Assembly: GCA_946902875.1 (NCBI GenBank)
Contig: OX336339.1
Coordinates: 676,397 to 740,396, forward strand
Origin: Nematopogon swammerdamellus
Taxonomy: Eukaryota > Arthropoda > Insecta > Lepidoptera > Adelidae
Direction: 5' to 3'
DNA: 64,000 bases
The notes beneath the pieces were generated by a model, which saw nothing but the letters and a program-made list of their open reading frames with translations, did no database searches and was not told the DNA's origin. This document shows, piece by piece, positions 18,990-30,496 of the stretch. Both the position numbers and the translations under genes were made by a program. Position 1 is the stretch's first letter, and every line of letters starts with the position of its first letter.

Positions 18990-19370
18990 GTCAGTCAGTC
19001 AGCGTGTAAGCGTCCACTGCTGGGCATACGCCTCTCCAATTTACCTCCAGTCCTCCCGGCCTTCAGCGGTACGGACCACTGCTTTCCGCCGACGTACTTG
19101 ATGTCGTCGTCCCACCTGGCGGGTGGTCTTCCCACACTCCGTTTTCCTGTCCACGGCCACCGCTGTAGGACACGGTTACTCCAACGGTCGTCGTCTCTTC
19201 GGCTGACGTGCCCAGCCTTCGGCCACTTGAGCTTAGCCACCCGGTATCCAATATCGACTACTTTGGTGCGTCGGCGGATTGCCTCGTTACGCACCATATC
19301 AATTAGCGATATTACCAGCATGACGATGACAGCATGACAGCGCCGCGGACCGATTGGGTCGTACAACTCT
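18990..19370 (-). pseudogene. RTE-like LINE, C-terminal remnant
   Basis: The minus-strand frame contains DMVRNEAIRRRTKVVDI, RVAKLKWPKAGHVSRR, RWPWTGKRSVGRPPARWDDD and IKYVGGKQW, the C-terminal signature of RTE-type endonuclease/reverse-transcriptase proteins widespread in insects. The catalytic part is absent. The low-coordinate end carries the familiar gtccactgctgggcatacg motif, and tcag repeats lie at 18979-19002. Confidence 0.75.
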
Positions 19371-19582
19371 ATATATGTACCAAATTTACATTGTTTTCGT
19401 CCAGTAGATTCAGAGAGAATAAGCTGGGACAGACGAATAGACAGACATACAGATACGACAGTGATCCTATAAGCGTTCCGTTTTTTTCTTCTTTTGAGTT
19501 ACAGAACCCTAAAAATAGTAAAAGATGAACAGCCTTTCCCCAGCGGCATTAGTATGCCTTCAAGCCGAACCGGTTCGTCCTC

Positions 19583-19658
19583 GGAGTATATTGGCTGGTC
19601 GGAGCATGTGCTTTAGCCCCTCTGACTCAGCCACCCATACCGGATTACATAAAATTCA
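19583..19658 (+). mobile_element. SINE-A tail fragment
   Basis: From ggagtatattggctggtcgg to ccataccggattacataaaa, the last quarter of the family. Confidence 0.7.
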
Positions 19659-19677
19659 AAAAAACATCCCCAGATAT

Positions 19678-20002
19678 AAACATATCACACACGCTGAATC
19701 CCGACAATCGGGGTAAGCAGAATAATCGGTGTTGTGCTGCAAGAACTCTGGTAAATTACAGCACAACACCGACCACCACGTTTCGCAAATTATTCGAACA
19801 AGATTCAATCGATCAAGCAGCAAGTAAGGCACGAAGACCCACCTGCTGCATGACTCGCTGGAAGTACCATGCCAAGGTGAGAGGTGGCGAGCCTGTCGCC
19901 CTTTAGCACGGCATCTTGTCCTTATCCCTTAGTCGCCTTTTACGACATGCAAGGGGAGAGATGCAGTGAGGCTATTCTTTTTAAGTACCGGCCCCACACG
20001 GT
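19678..20002 (+). mobile_element. Family C repeat, full length
   Basis: Starts acatatcacacacgctgaat, then cccgacaatcggggtaagc (a palindromic segment), a pair gtgttgtgctgcaag / ttacagcacaacac able to form a hairpin, a central part (gcaagtaaggcacgaagacc), then tccttagtcgcc... and ends ccggccccacacggta. Two fuller relatives lie at 36495 and 57808. It has no ORF and no clear pol III boxes, and its class is uncertain. Confidence 0.7.
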
Positions 20003-20756
20003 AAAGTTAATCTATAATAATTATAAAAATATAAAAGTTTGAAATATATATTTAAAAATATGTTTAAAAGTGCCCTTTTTAAACCGCTTAAAACGGCTAT
20101 TTAAGCCGTTTTTTGCGATTTTCTCAAAAACTCGAACTCTCGCTGGAAATCGGGGACTATACTGAAGCGATCAAAAAGTTCAATGTAAAAAGATACAGTC
20201 ATACATACACTGCCAAAATCATAACCCTCCTCCTTTTTGGTTCGCCGCAGTCGGGTAAAAACAAGTAGGTGTTGACTATTATTATTGGTTTGTTGGATTT
20301 TTAGGCCGGAGCATTGAAGTTCCATGACGCCGACTTTCCTAATTTTGCTCGCTACACTTGCCAACTTGGAAGAACATCGCGCAGGAGTTTCCGCGTAATT
20401 GCTTTCAATGTTTTCGTCTTCTTATTTTGAAAGAAAAGTTATATTCGTATCGTTTTAGGGTTCCGAAGAAGATGTGGAACGTCCGTTCCGTCCATTCGTA
20501 GGTAGATCTGTGATCCATTCGTGTGTAGATCGTAAATAGATCGTAACTTCAGGCTTCGAAAGGGGTCCATATTTTAAGACGAAAAGCTCCGAAACTTTTT
20601 CCCAGATTCGGTCATTTTATATTACTTTTTGGTGAAAATTGTTTCATCGAGATTTGGTGGACGGTTAACATCCGCCTTAAATAATAAAAAAAAGACTAAC
20701 TTACGTGCTATACAACTAATAGAATTCTAAACACTTTTTGAATGACATCAAAATAA
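20003..20756. other. Unassigned, includes a hairpin near 20077
   Basis: aaaccgcttaaaacggc-tatttaagccgtttttt (20080-20115) can fold back. The 87-codon minus-strand frame at 20101-20364 is not recognisable; part of it resembles sequence flanking family E copies (catacatacac, ctcctcctttttggttcg). Confidence 0.35.
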
Positions 20757-20985
20757 AAAGGGGACTGGACTAGGTCATTGCACTCCCTAGATCTAAACAT
20801 CACTATTGCCAAATCCCCCCATACTCACTGTCCTTCAAGTTTTAATTAAAATTTTGAATTTTTATATAAAAAAAAAAATACGGAATTACGATTGGAATGA
20901 TAAGGATTTTTTTCTCCTAATAATGACTATTTTCTATTCCTGAAGTTTCTCAAGCCTATCCTGAAACACCATGTACATACGCCGC
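20757..20985 (+). repeat. Family H interspersed repeat, copy 1
   Basis: A copy of the segment at 52375-52605: ggggactggactaggtcatt, gcactccctaga, catactcactgtcc, gataaggatttttttct, ctattcctgaagtttc and caagcctatcctgaaacacc. The class is unknown. Confidence 0.7.
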
Positions 20986-22715
20986 CAAAATCATAAAAGT
21001 CGGCTAGAAATACAAAAAAAGGCGCAAACTTTTTTTTTTAGTACATAAAACTTCTGAGGGGCCTGAAGGAGTAAATTGAAATATGAATTACAACGAGTTT
21101 CCTGAAGATGTTCGTAGTAGCTAGCTATCTGGATGTCCCTCGCGACCGTGCCGCTCGACCTACGCACATCCTTCGAGGAAGGAGGGGCCAGTAATTCCGT
21201 GATATATTTTCAGTTATTGTACCCCTTTCTGGCCGGTCGCGGCGAGAGAGTCAAAAGATTTTATTTACGTCCACGGGGTTGTTTTATTTCCTTCATAATT
21301 CATAAATAACAACCTACCAAATTTCTGATTTACCGCCGCTATCGCGTCGCCTCTTCCGCTCACGCGCGTAACTACAAACCATATTGTGATGCAACCATTA
21401 AGCGATCGACGGATGGGTGATTTTTTGTTCGTTTGGTGTTTTCATGTGCATAAATTTATCTGCCGTGTCTACAAGTTAAATCAAATCAACTCGTAAATAC
21501 GAGTAGCTGCGCTTGCGGTAGAACAAATTCAAACGCAATTCAATAATTCAATGAACAAACTAGAATACAAATTGTTTCACTCATTATGCAGTATGATGCA
21601 TCTACTATTTAGGTTTTATTTCCATATAATGATATGCGTCCACTCAAAACTATAATGAATTTGAAAACAAATTTAAGAAGTCATAATATGTATATATTAA
21701 ATTATGACGTATTGGCTGCAGTAATTTAACATTTTAATTCCTAGACTTTAAATGTAAATATAAAAAACTTACTTTTCATTCAATAGAAAGTTAATACACG
21801 CTTCAATCATGAAAAGTGAAACGGGGTAAGACTTACAAACACAATAATTTTGAATATTTGAGCTCGCAAGGATATCCACTTAACCAAAAAAATCATTTTA
21901 TATCTTTCTCCTATAAAATAACTTAAGGCATCCCTCTCTGATCATGAATTTAAAATCGTATGTCATAATTAATATTATTATGTGAATGGAATTGTTCATG
22001 ACATTCGACATATGTATATAGTTAGTTATAGCGCAAAATTGTTATTTCTTTCCTCTCAAAAATAACGTTAGACATATGTTTATAAATGCAAAATCTTAGG
22101 GCATAGTTCATAATATGTCTAAGCTAATTAATCTGTTCGTAGCGTTCAGTAATTTTTACGAGTAAATCGTAGTTTGCGTCCAATTATTACGTTCGATTTA
22201 GTTTTATTTAGGTAAATATGTTTTTAGTTTATTAGGTTGTATAATTTGTTTTATGATTGTTATTATCTTTTATTCTATGTTTATTCAAATAATTTTTTTT
22301 ATTTGTTATTTTTATAGTACGGATTAACCTTTTCAACATTTTTTTCACTCGCGCTCGCGTCTACTATCGTTCGCAATCTCGCGCGTTCGCACGGCGCGGC
22401 GTCTGCAAAAATATAAATCCTACGGGAAATTACCTCCGATTGTTCTCGAGGGCGAAGAATGCGCGTTAATGAGCAGCCTCCGCACTCCACGGAGCCTCCG
22501 AGGCACCAGCGCCGGCGCAGCTTCTCCGGACATATTTAATGCTCGTGATATTTCTTCTTGTGCGGAAAAGCCGGAAATAAAGAAGAGTTTATTGGCCTGG
22601 ATAATTCAGGCTGTTTTGTTTCAAAGAGATCGTATCACCTCGTGAACAGTAAAATTACTTGACGGCTTCATAGGTAAACAAATTTAAACTTGAAGGATAT
22701 TTTCAGACAAAAGTA
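20986..22715. other. Mostly unassigned, single-copy-looking DNA
   Basis: AT-rich with no repeat landmark recognised between about 21270 and 22300. A CpG-rich patch lies at 22345-22560, where the short frame at 22299-22490 is not recognisable. This is one of the few stretches that could hold host non-coding sequence. Confidence 0.35.
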
Positions 22716-22719
22716 ATAG

Positions 22720-22920
22720 TTTTTTTATGTAATCCAATAAGTTTGGCTGAGTCAGAGGGGCCAAAGCACGCGCTCCGACCAGCCAACATCACCTCCGAGA
22801 AGGTAGGTGCTATACCGGAGACTTACCTTTGAATTTCTGGCTATACTGGAGTAGAGGAGAACACAACCTAGGCTGCTATGCGGCCATCTTACATCCAGTA
22901 CGGTGGTACCAACCCAGTCT
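22720..22920 (-). mobile_element. SINE-A, 5' truncated
   Basis: Reversed copy from ttttttatgtaatccaata through accagccaacatcacctccg to gtggtaccaacccagtc. Confidence 0.75.
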
Positions 22921-22929
22921 AATAAAATT

Positions 22930-23186
22930 TAAATTAGAAATTCAAAAAACCCTCGACCCTTAAAAAGTAAAAAATATCCGTGCACCTTGCGTTTTTATAT
23001 TTTCCGCGGTCCCCCGACTCCCTTATGTAAGTAAACGGAAATTATGGTTTTTTTTTTAATTAAAGATTTAAAAAAACGTATGCATATCCGCCCACTTTTT
23101 AAGATAATTAATTGTTATTTACTTAATTACTTGATTACTTGATTACAACTAACAACCATCCCGAATAAACCGGCTTTCTAATAAAA
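22930..23186 (-). repeat. Family F/E repeat interrupted by a foldback element
   Basis: Includes cccttaaaaagtaaaaaata, ggtcccccgactccc, taagtaaacggaaattatgg, then the family E segment tacttgattacaac...aataaaccggctttctaataa. It stops where the foldback starts. Family E landmarks (ccgcatccaaatcggtcc) reappear at 24175, beyond the foldback. Confidence 0.5.
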
Positions 23187-23797
23187 AATTCACAGATTTC
23201 GTGCCTTACACGACTATCGAGCACATTGAAAATGAATCTACGAAATTCGAAAAAAAAAGGTTAGTTGGGTTCTGATGATGGAGCCGGAAGGAAGCCATAG
23301 GAACTCCTAAACTACACATGATAAGCCCATCATGTTTGGGCTCGTTGGATTTGTCTTCGCAAGTACTCTAGTCATGTGTTATTTCCAGGGTCCTGATGAT
23401 GGAGCCGGAAGGAAGTCATAGGAACTCCTAAACTACACATGATAAATCCAGCATATTTGGGCTCGTTGGATATAGGAATATAGGAATATAGGATAGGTGT
23501 AATGTGTGGTTTAGGAGTTCCTATGGCTTCATTCCGGCTCCATCACCAGAACCCTGGACATCATATATGACAAGAGTGCTTGCGAAGACAAATCCAACGA
23601 GCCCAAACACGATGGGCTTATCATGTGTAGTTTAGGAGTTCCTATGGCTTCCTTCCGGCTCCATCATCAGACCTCAACTAACCTTTTCCTTATCCCGACT
23701 TTCTCGTGTCGCTCGACAATATTTTTTCGAATTCCGTAGTTTCATTTCCAATGTGCTCGATAGTCGTATGAGGCACTAAATCTGTGAATTTATTTTT
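23187..23797. mobile_element. Foldback-type element A, tandem subunits in inverted arms
   Basis: Outer arms attcacagattt...gagcacattgaaaatgaa (23187-23240) and ttccaatgtgctcgatagtc...aaatctgtgaat (23740-23790) are inverted. Inside them each arm has two copies of a roughly 122-bp unit (tgatgatggagccggaagga, ataggaactcctaaacta, tgggctcgttggat), direct on the left and reversed on the right, with a short centre near 23470-23500. Long inverted repeats built from tandem units are the mark of foldback elements. No ORF. Confidence 0.75.
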
Positions 23798-24129
23798 TCA
23801 GAAAGGTTGAGCTACAGGGCAAACCCTTAACCCGATCGTCTTTGTTTTAGGCTCAAATTAACTGACTAAATTGTCCAGAGGAGTTTTTCTGAAATTTTTT
23901 ATATCATTCTTCGTTTCCAAAATATCGAGCGCCAAAATAAAAAATTCAGAAAAAAAAGGTTTTTTTTTTCTCTATTTCGGCCATAACTTTTTTCGTTTTT
24001 TACTTTCTCGAATAAATCTTTTTGCACCTTACAGCTCTCATGAATACGCGTCTTTTGATCCTTTTTTGCATATCATATCTTCACAACTCTCCGATATATA
24101 AGGGAATCGCACTTTTTCGTTAAATCGGG

Positions 24130-24275
24130 GCCTATACTGGAACGAACCAAAAGACATTTTCAATGTCAAAAACCGCATCCAAATCGGTCCATCGGTTTGG
24201 GAGCTACGATGCCACAGCAGACACACCCATATACGCATACATACACCCATCCTCTTTTTTCGTCGGGGGTAAAAA
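24130..24275 (-). repeat. Family E repeat, reversed
   Basis: Ends with cttttttcgtcgggggtaaa and contains ccgcatccaaatcggtccat and gctacgatgccacagcagac, the reverse complements of landmarks at 25065-25195 and 52790-52900. Confidence 0.6.
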
Positions 24276-24664
24276 TGCTTCAACTTTTAAAATTTTAAAA
24301 AATATATATTATCTGTCGCCCACCTACATAGATTAGAAACTGATCCACCACGAGCTAACTTCAAGGCGTCAGCTTACACCAACGGGCCAGAACCTATTAA
24401 AGTTAAGACCAAGACGAAACCACGTACAATATGAACAAAACTCATCGGCATCCAGCTCATACTCGAAAGTTATAAATCCGAGCGAAGAGCTAAATTGAAC
24501 GGAGCCCAAGAGAGAAATGTCGGAATTCTCGCCTCGACGACGACGGTGTTGGAAGTCTATGGGGAGTTGACAACTTTTTACGTCTTTTGCTTTCAAATGC
24601 GGCAGAACACCAATGCCAAAGGCCGAAATTCGTTCAGTTGAATGGTGTACATTCACGAAGATAA

Positions 24665-24750
24665 TTTCTTCGAAAATTTATGGGTGAAATTGGCTGCGCC
24701 TGAGGTTTCTACTCCGGGCAAAGCCACCCAGTTCGGAAGCAAACAAAAAT
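24665..24750 (+). mobile_element. LINE 3' end fragment
   Basis: ggtgaaattggctgcgcctg followed by aggtttctactccgggca and cacccagttcggaagca matches, in opposite orientation, the tail of the remnant at 54080-54150. The adjacent upstream frame at 24369-24656 on the minus strand is not recognisable. Confidence 0.5.
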
Positions 24751-24796
24751 TAAGGGTGAGGCTGAGGACCGAGTTGTGTTAAGTTAAATTATGTAC

Positions 24797-24910
24797 ATGT
24801 GTGAAATGAAGGGAAGCACTGACTTGGCACCTAGTTCACTAAGGTGTTATGGGCTGACATCACGGATGTTGCAGGTGATGTAGCCAACCGTGTCAGTTTC
24901 CATAAAAAAA
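24797..24910 (+). mobile_element. SINE-B tail fragment
   Basis: From gtgaaatgaagggaagcactg to gccaaccgtgtcagtttcca and an A-run. Confidence 0.75.
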
Positions 24911-25064
24911 AACATTCTCAAAGAAATTAAGTAATGTAGGGTGAAGCCAAAGGCTGAGCTCAGGTCCGTTTTGCTAATATGTATCCTTTCGGTAGGAGAA
25001 TCAAGGAGAGCAAGAAAGCTGAACAGAAGGTGGAATAATGACACATATCATATGATTTATTTTT

Positions 25065-25330
25065 TAACCCCGACGCAAAAATAGGGATTTTATAAGTTTA
25101 ACGTGTGAGGGTGTGTCTGTGTGTGTATGGGTGTGTCTGGCTGTGGCATCGTAACTCCTAAACGGATGAACCGATTTGGATGCGGTTTTTTTTTATTACA
25201 AAGCTGGTTCAATCTGCATGGTTCTTAGTTATGCTTGTAATCAAGTAATCAAGTAGTTAAGTAATAAAAAAAATAATCATCTTAAAAAGTGGACCGATTT
25301 GCATCCGGTTTTTTTTTTAAAGCTTGTTGA
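25065..25330 (+). repeat. Family E repeat
   Basis: Starts aaccccgacgcaaaaatagg, then ttttataagtttaacgtgtg, a tgtgtgtctg tract, tggcatcgtaactcctaaac, ggatgaaccgatttggatgc, and a T-run. It continues with the taatcaagtaatcaagta segment. Related copies lie at 52775 and, reversed, at 24130 and 58600. Confidence 0.6.
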
Positions 25331-25690
25331 TATGGAACCCTAGGCACCTCGCGGCGCTTGGGCGATTCTAACTCACACTTGACCAATTGTTTTACTCTCA
25401 AATCTCAGGCGACAGGCCGTTTCTTCAAACCGAAGGATTCTATCTCCTTTCAGGCCCTCCTCAACCTCCCCCCCCCCCACCCCTCCCCCTCCCTCATCCA
25501 TCTTGATCTAACTGGGAGGGTTCGACTTCCCGACTACATACTTCATTAAGAATCTAAGAGTTGGAACCGCGGCCCACGAGCACGCGATCTTTTGACATGC
25601 GAGATAGCGAGATGGTAAAGCTGCAGCGATGTATTCTAGACAACTACATGGTGGGGAGTAGAGATGTAGATAGGGCAAACTGGTGTACGC
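25331..25690. other. Unassigned, with a short C-rich tract at 25470-25485
   Basis: The C-rich tract is ccccccccccacccctcccc-like. Nothing else was recognised. Confidence 0.3.
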
Positions 25691-25695
25691 GCTCA

Positions 25696-25743
25696 CCAAA
25701 GAGTGTGTATTACGAGCGCAGCGACGTAATACACACTCTTTGG
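25696..25743. repeat. Perfect 19-bp inverted repeat with 10-base loop
   Basis: ccaaagagtgtgtattacg (25696-25714) and its exact reverse complement (25725-25743) flank agcgcagcga. The hairpin is itself bordered by gcgctcac on both sides (25690 and 25743), which could be a target duplication. Confidence 0.8.
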
Positions 25744-25750
25744 CGCTCAC

Positions 25751-26362
25751 CAACTGATTGCGCGTGATTGGTGAACTAAGAACGAATCGTACGTCCACTG
25801 GCACTTAAGGCGGTGACAAACGCCAAATACGCAAAACATGCAAAAAGTGCGACAAAGAAGGTCCAAAACTGACCAATTGACACACATTCAGAAAATTAAA
25901 AAAATACCAACCTATATTTTGGTTCCTTACCAACAAAGTGCATTACTGGTTTTTTTAATAATGAGTAAAAGTAAGTAATAAACATAAAATTAAAAATATA
26001 TAAAAAAAGCATGAATTTTTGAAAATCTGAGTATGTGTGTATTATTACAATTTTACAATACCACCGATTCAAAGGTCACAAAGCTCTGAGAAAACTCTAT
26101 TCAATTTGTTTTATTATTTTATCCACGAAAGGAGATAAAAATAAAAAACAAAAAACGCCTACATGAAATTATTGACGTAATTCTTCAGTCGGAAGGGTAA
26201 AATTTTTGCCTTCGTCAATTTAGCAGGCACTTCAATACTAGATACAATTTTAGTTCCGGGCTCGCTTGCTCGCTCCTGCCCTGCTGCGCCCGCGTGTCGG
26301 TCGTCATTTCTGTCTTCTGTGTTTGGATCGAATGGAAAAAAGATAGGTAGGTTAGGTATATT
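25751..26362. other. Unassigned AT-rich sequence
   Basis: No repeat landmark or coding similarity recognised. Confidence 0.3.
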
Positions 26363-26440
26363 TGTACCGTGTGGGATGGTAATTTAAAATAATAGCCCCA
26401 CTGCATCTCTCCCCGTGCATGTCGTAAAAGGCGACTGAGG
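26363..26440 (-). mobile_element. Family C tail, reversed
   Basis: taccgtgtgggatggta ... aatagccccactgcatctct, cgtgcatgtcgtaaaaggcg. It abuts a reversed SINE-B copy. Confidence 0.65.
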
Positions 26441-26742
26441 GATTTTTTTATGTAAACTGACACAGTTTGCTATATCACCTATAACATCCGTGATGTCAGC
26501 CCATAACACCGGGTGAACTTAGGTGCCATGTCAGTGCTTCCCTTTTGTCGTGCCGGCTACACTAAACTGGACGGAAAATACAAACTATTTCGGGATATGA
26601 CTCCCTTCTTTTTTTCCGTCCAGTTCAGTGAAGCCGGTACGACCGAAGAAAAGCACTGACATAGCACCTACTTCACCAGTTGTTACGAGCTGACATCTCG
26701 GATGTTGTATTGTAGGTGATGTTGCCACCGTGTCATTTTCCG
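26441..26742. mobile_element. Inverted pair of SINE-B copies
   Basis: A reversed SINE-B tail at 26441-26588 is followed by tcgggatatgactcccttct and then a direct SINE-B tail at 26604-26742. The linker is the reverse of the SINE-B/family C junction seen at 11510, so the right copy is a truncated composite. The pair can fold into a hairpin of about 140 bp. Confidence 0.7.
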
Positions 26743-26879
26743 TACCAGTATACAGTACGACCGTATCAGTAATATCTCTCTTCTGTGGTATCTATCAGTA
26801 TACGCTCCGGTACGTAACTTGACGGGGCGTTATACGCATGGCTTTCGTTGGTATAACCACAGAATAACTAATAGGTACT

Positions 26880-27060
26880 GTGGTATAACGCTGTCTGCGC
26901 CTCCCGCGCCTCCACCGCGCCGCCGCCGCCGCCTCCGCCGCCGCCGCCGCCGTGCCGCCTCCGCACCGCACGCTGCTACTGAGTTACCGCACCGCACCGC
27001 ACCCCACCGCACCGTGCCATGCTGCCGCCGCGCGCGCCGCGCGCGCCGGCCGGTACCTAT
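26880..27060. repeat. GC-rich ccg/caccg low-complexity tract
   Basis: Runs of ccgccgccg, cgcaccgcaccgcacc and gcgcgcgccgcgcgcgcc. The overlapping open frames are arginine/proline/alanine low complexity in every frame. A CpG-island-like promoter is possible but there is no adjacent gene. Confidence 0.7.
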
Positions 27061-27084
27061 GTTGCTATGATATTTGCCATACAT

Positions 27085-27330
27085 ACCTAAATGCCTATCT
27101 ACCTATTACCTACCTACCTATTTTTATTTTAGTTTTCATCGATAGTCTATTTAGAGGTTTATAAAAAGTGGTAAGTACATGAACTAAAATAGTTTGGAAG
27201 AAATTACAATAAAATGTTATTTAGGTAAAATAATAAAAAATAAAAAATTAGAATCACGCATCAGTTACATAAGCCACAATCATTTTAATAATTAAAATAA
27301 TAAAAAAGCAAAAAAAAAAACATACGAAAG
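27085..27330. other. Unassigned AT-rich sequence
   Basis: Contains short tacctacctacc runs and nothing recognisable. Confidence 0.3.
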
Positions 27331-27335
27331 TGGGA

Positions 27336-27410
27336 TTCGAACCCCGAACCATCAACTCTTTAGGCTGATAGCGACAAACTACGCTAAATGTGACTTGAAC
27401 GTGCGAAGCG
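27336..27410 (-). mobile_element. tRNA-like pseudogene or SINE head
   Basis: The minus strand has an A-box-like tagcgtagtttgtcgc and, about 35 bases on, ggggttcgaatcccac with a B box, then a T-run suitable as pol III terminator. The T-arm stem pairs only three bases and the acceptor stem is poor, so it is not a working tRNA. Confidence 0.4.
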
Positions 27411-27591
27411 AAATTAGCAGTCGCATGGTACATTATGTAGAATTCCCGAATGCTCAAGGTCGTTGGCGTTTGTCACGGCCTTAATAAAATTTTTTTTGTT
27501 CTTTTTTTTTTGCTTCTGTGACTGAATATTAAAATTTGTTCATATTTGTGTTCAATTTTTATTTAATTATTTGACAAATGATTGATGGTTG

Positions 27592-29085
27592 TGAGACGAA
27601 AAAGGGAACTTAAATAATAGGATACGGCTCAGAAATATAAATTTATCGTTTATTTCATAAAACACAATATACGATGTAAAAAGACAGGGTGTGAGTTATC
27701 AGATATCACTTGAGCATCGTAGGGGTGACGACCGAGCTAATCGATTAGAGCTATAATTCTGTCCGAGAACTTAGCTTCGGAAGGGGAGACGAAGGTCTTC
27801 GCAGGAAGGCCGACACGAAGTCTCCGACGCGTCGCTCGATCTCCACCCTCTTCACAAAGTCTGCTTCGGAACAGCCGGACGAGGAGTAAGGCCCAGGTGG
27901 CTCGTACCGGCTATGCCGTCGCAGATGATGCAGGCGTCCTCGGACGGAGAACGTAGAACGGGGAAGTCTACGTGTAATCGTAGCAGGATCTACGTGCAGA
28001 CGTAGAAGGATCTACGTGCAGACGTAGAAGGATCTACGTGCAGACGTAGAAGCTGTTCACACACACACACAAACACACCCACATTAAATACTGCACACAT
28101 ATCAAGGTGCCCTGTGGATGGGAAGAGAGAAAATACACGGATGGGCGTTATACGTTTTGTGCGTGAAGCGCAACGACAACCGCTAGGCCGGCGGTGTCTC
28201 CCAAGCGACAGGCAAGGCAGAGCTGAAGAGATTATAATGTTACCCGTAACCCTGGCTGTGGGGACTCCTCTCTCAACGCTGAGATGAACGGCTGGAAGCG
28301 TCCGACGGCGGCGGCGGTACAGCGCCGCGGCTCGTTGACAGTGGCACGGTCGCGAGGGAAACTAGTGTAACTCACGGCGGCAGATCGAGCGCGTTATATT
28401 TTATCTTGTAGCGGAGAATTATTTAACAGAAGAAGTGAAGTCTGGTTTCACTGAGACCCGCTTTTATAGACGGCAGCGCGCGTTTGTGGTGTGGCTGCGG
28501 AATGAAGTCGGCTAGCACGCAATGACGCGCACTGTACGTGGTTACCTGAATCTAAGTGGCTGAAGGCCTGTAACTCCATTAGTTGATAATATTGGACCTC
28601 TACTAGGGGTCCTCCGATGATGTCTGAATTAAAATGTAAGATAAATACAACCGAGGTGAATGTGAATTCCCGTCTATTTGGGATATATTTTAACCGCCTG
28701 GCAACCCATTAATCAACACCGCGATGTGCGATGTTGCCAAATACAGCGAACAGAAATTCCATACCGACGCTCGCTATCTTTTTCGATACGTCAAACAATA
28801 TATAATTTTAGTATGGGCTGACAGCGGAAAGAGATCGTGGAAATTCACGCTCGGTAAATGATGCAAGAATGTGTGCTCGGTTACGTAGTGAGAGTGTAGT
28901 ACGCCGAGATATGTGTGATTGAGTTTTCCAAAATGTAGGTTGGCAGTAATAATCTTCAAAATAACGGACGTCTCACGTGTAGCGTAGCCTTAGTACGGAG
29001 TATTTTCCTCCGTACTGGCAATGTGTCTCTGACACTTCGGTAAACGGCATTTCGACAGTCCGCTATTAAAATTCACTACGTGACA
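27592..29085 (-). repeat. LTR, 3' copy in the element's orientation
   Basis: No difference from 32055-33548 was seen on reading, and the length is the same. On the minus strand it starts TGTCACGTAG and ends TTTTCGTCTCA. It carries a TATAAAAG box at 28468-28461, an AATAAA signal at 27654-27649, and a short tandem of a roughly 22-bp ctacgtgcagacgtagaagg unit at 27965-28052. Confidence 0.9.
28461..28468 (-). promoter_or_regulatory. TATA box of the LTR promoter (3' LTR copy)
   Basis: TATAAAAG on the minus strand, about 30 bases upstream of a TTCACTTC sequence that fits an initiator. The position in the LTR agrees with a U3/R boundary and supports the minus orientation. Confidence 0.55.
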
Positions 29086-29097
29086 GTACCCCCTCGG
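29086..29097 (-). promoter_or_regulatory. Polypurine tract
   Basis: On the minus strand ccgagggggtac directly precedes the 3' LTR, the expected place for the plus-strand DNA primer. A short inverted repeat aaaattttctg / cagaaaatttt lies just inside it (29105-29130). Confidence 0.6.
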
Positions 29098-30496
29098 CCC
29101 GTTGAAAATTTTCTGGCATCAGAAAATTTTATCCGGTGAAGGCGTACTGCACACGTGCGAAAATAAAAAAAAATGTAAATATGTGTTGAGTGTGTGCATG
29201 AAAAAAAAATTACAAATGATTACTACGGCAATATAGGAGAAAAATTAAAAAATTGAAAATAAAATGAATTTAACTAAAATGTTGTTTACCTACTTTTGTA
29301 CCTGTGTTCCCTATGTCCTGCATTCTCATCTTTCATACATCATCTCTCTTTCCTCATCATTCCTGAACCCATCTACTCATTCATACTTCGCATACAAAGG
29401 TCGCATTCATACCATGGCATACCCCGCAATCGGTGCCTAGCACTCGCAGCTGAGTAGCCTCCTCACAAACCAGAGTGCGCTCCGAACATAAGTACAAGGC
29501 AAATACTAAGAAGGAAACCGGTAGTTGGCTCGGCTTACGGTCTGGCATCGAGAGAACATAACTCCTTGGCTTATAGTTTTCAGTCTGTCGAGCTCCCGCA
29601 GACTAGGTGAAGGCATATTTAGAGTGTCACTAACCGCACTTGGTGTCTTAGGGCTTAATTTTACGAGTAACCAACCGCTCGCATGTGAGTCTGTCTTTGC
29701 CAAACCCCAACCGGCCAACACCTTGAGAAAATGAAATAAAAAAAAACTTTGTGACAAAAAAATTAAAAAAATATTCAAAGAACAAGCTGAGTTGACAACC
29801 CTAATTGCCGAGTAAGAAAAATAATAAAAAAAAAACAAATGAAAGAATGATACAGTAGCATGTTTGTGCGACATGTAGGTACCATGTCGGTACCATGTCG
29901 AACCATGACTGCGAACAAACAAAAAAAACAAAACTATATACACACTATGTATGTATGTATGTATGTGCACTATGTGTGATTCAACAAAATATAAAAAAAT
30001 CGGTCAATGGTCACTTCATCTCGTAACACATTCATCTGTATCTCCCAAAAACATACACCGGTGGTCATAAAAAAATATGAAAAAGCCCGCAGGGAGATTC
30101 CAAACTATTTAAAGTTTCGAACAAACGTGACTACAGCAGCATTTATCTGAACTGTAGCCTCGAGTTCACTCGTCGGGTAACCCAACCGGTAAGTATAAAT
30201 GTACCAAGCATGAAGACTGACGTGTCCATCGTACTTGGTAACTTAGTGCCATGTACACCCCTACTGGAGGACCTGTACATGCAACACACACAAAATATGG
30301 AGATACAAAAAAAACAAAACAAAATTATTGAATCGCACAAGTGTATGTATACCTAAATGATGTTGTTTGTACAAGTTATATATTATATGAAAGTAATAAT
30401 ATATACTGTCAATGTAAAATGTTACAAATAAAACTTTAAGTTGTGTTGTTGCACGTCACAAAAAAAATATAGGTGTTCATGATAAAAAACTGTATG

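Noticed and set aside
26819..27164. Arginine/proline-rich frames as a DNA-binding protein
   Set aside because: Low-complexity ccg and caccg runs open in several frames on both strands, with no flanking gene structure.
29506..29970. 154-codon minus-strand frame in the LTR element as a gag relic
   Set aside because: No zinc knuckle, protease or polymerase motif; AT-rich first half is low complexity. Too weak to call.
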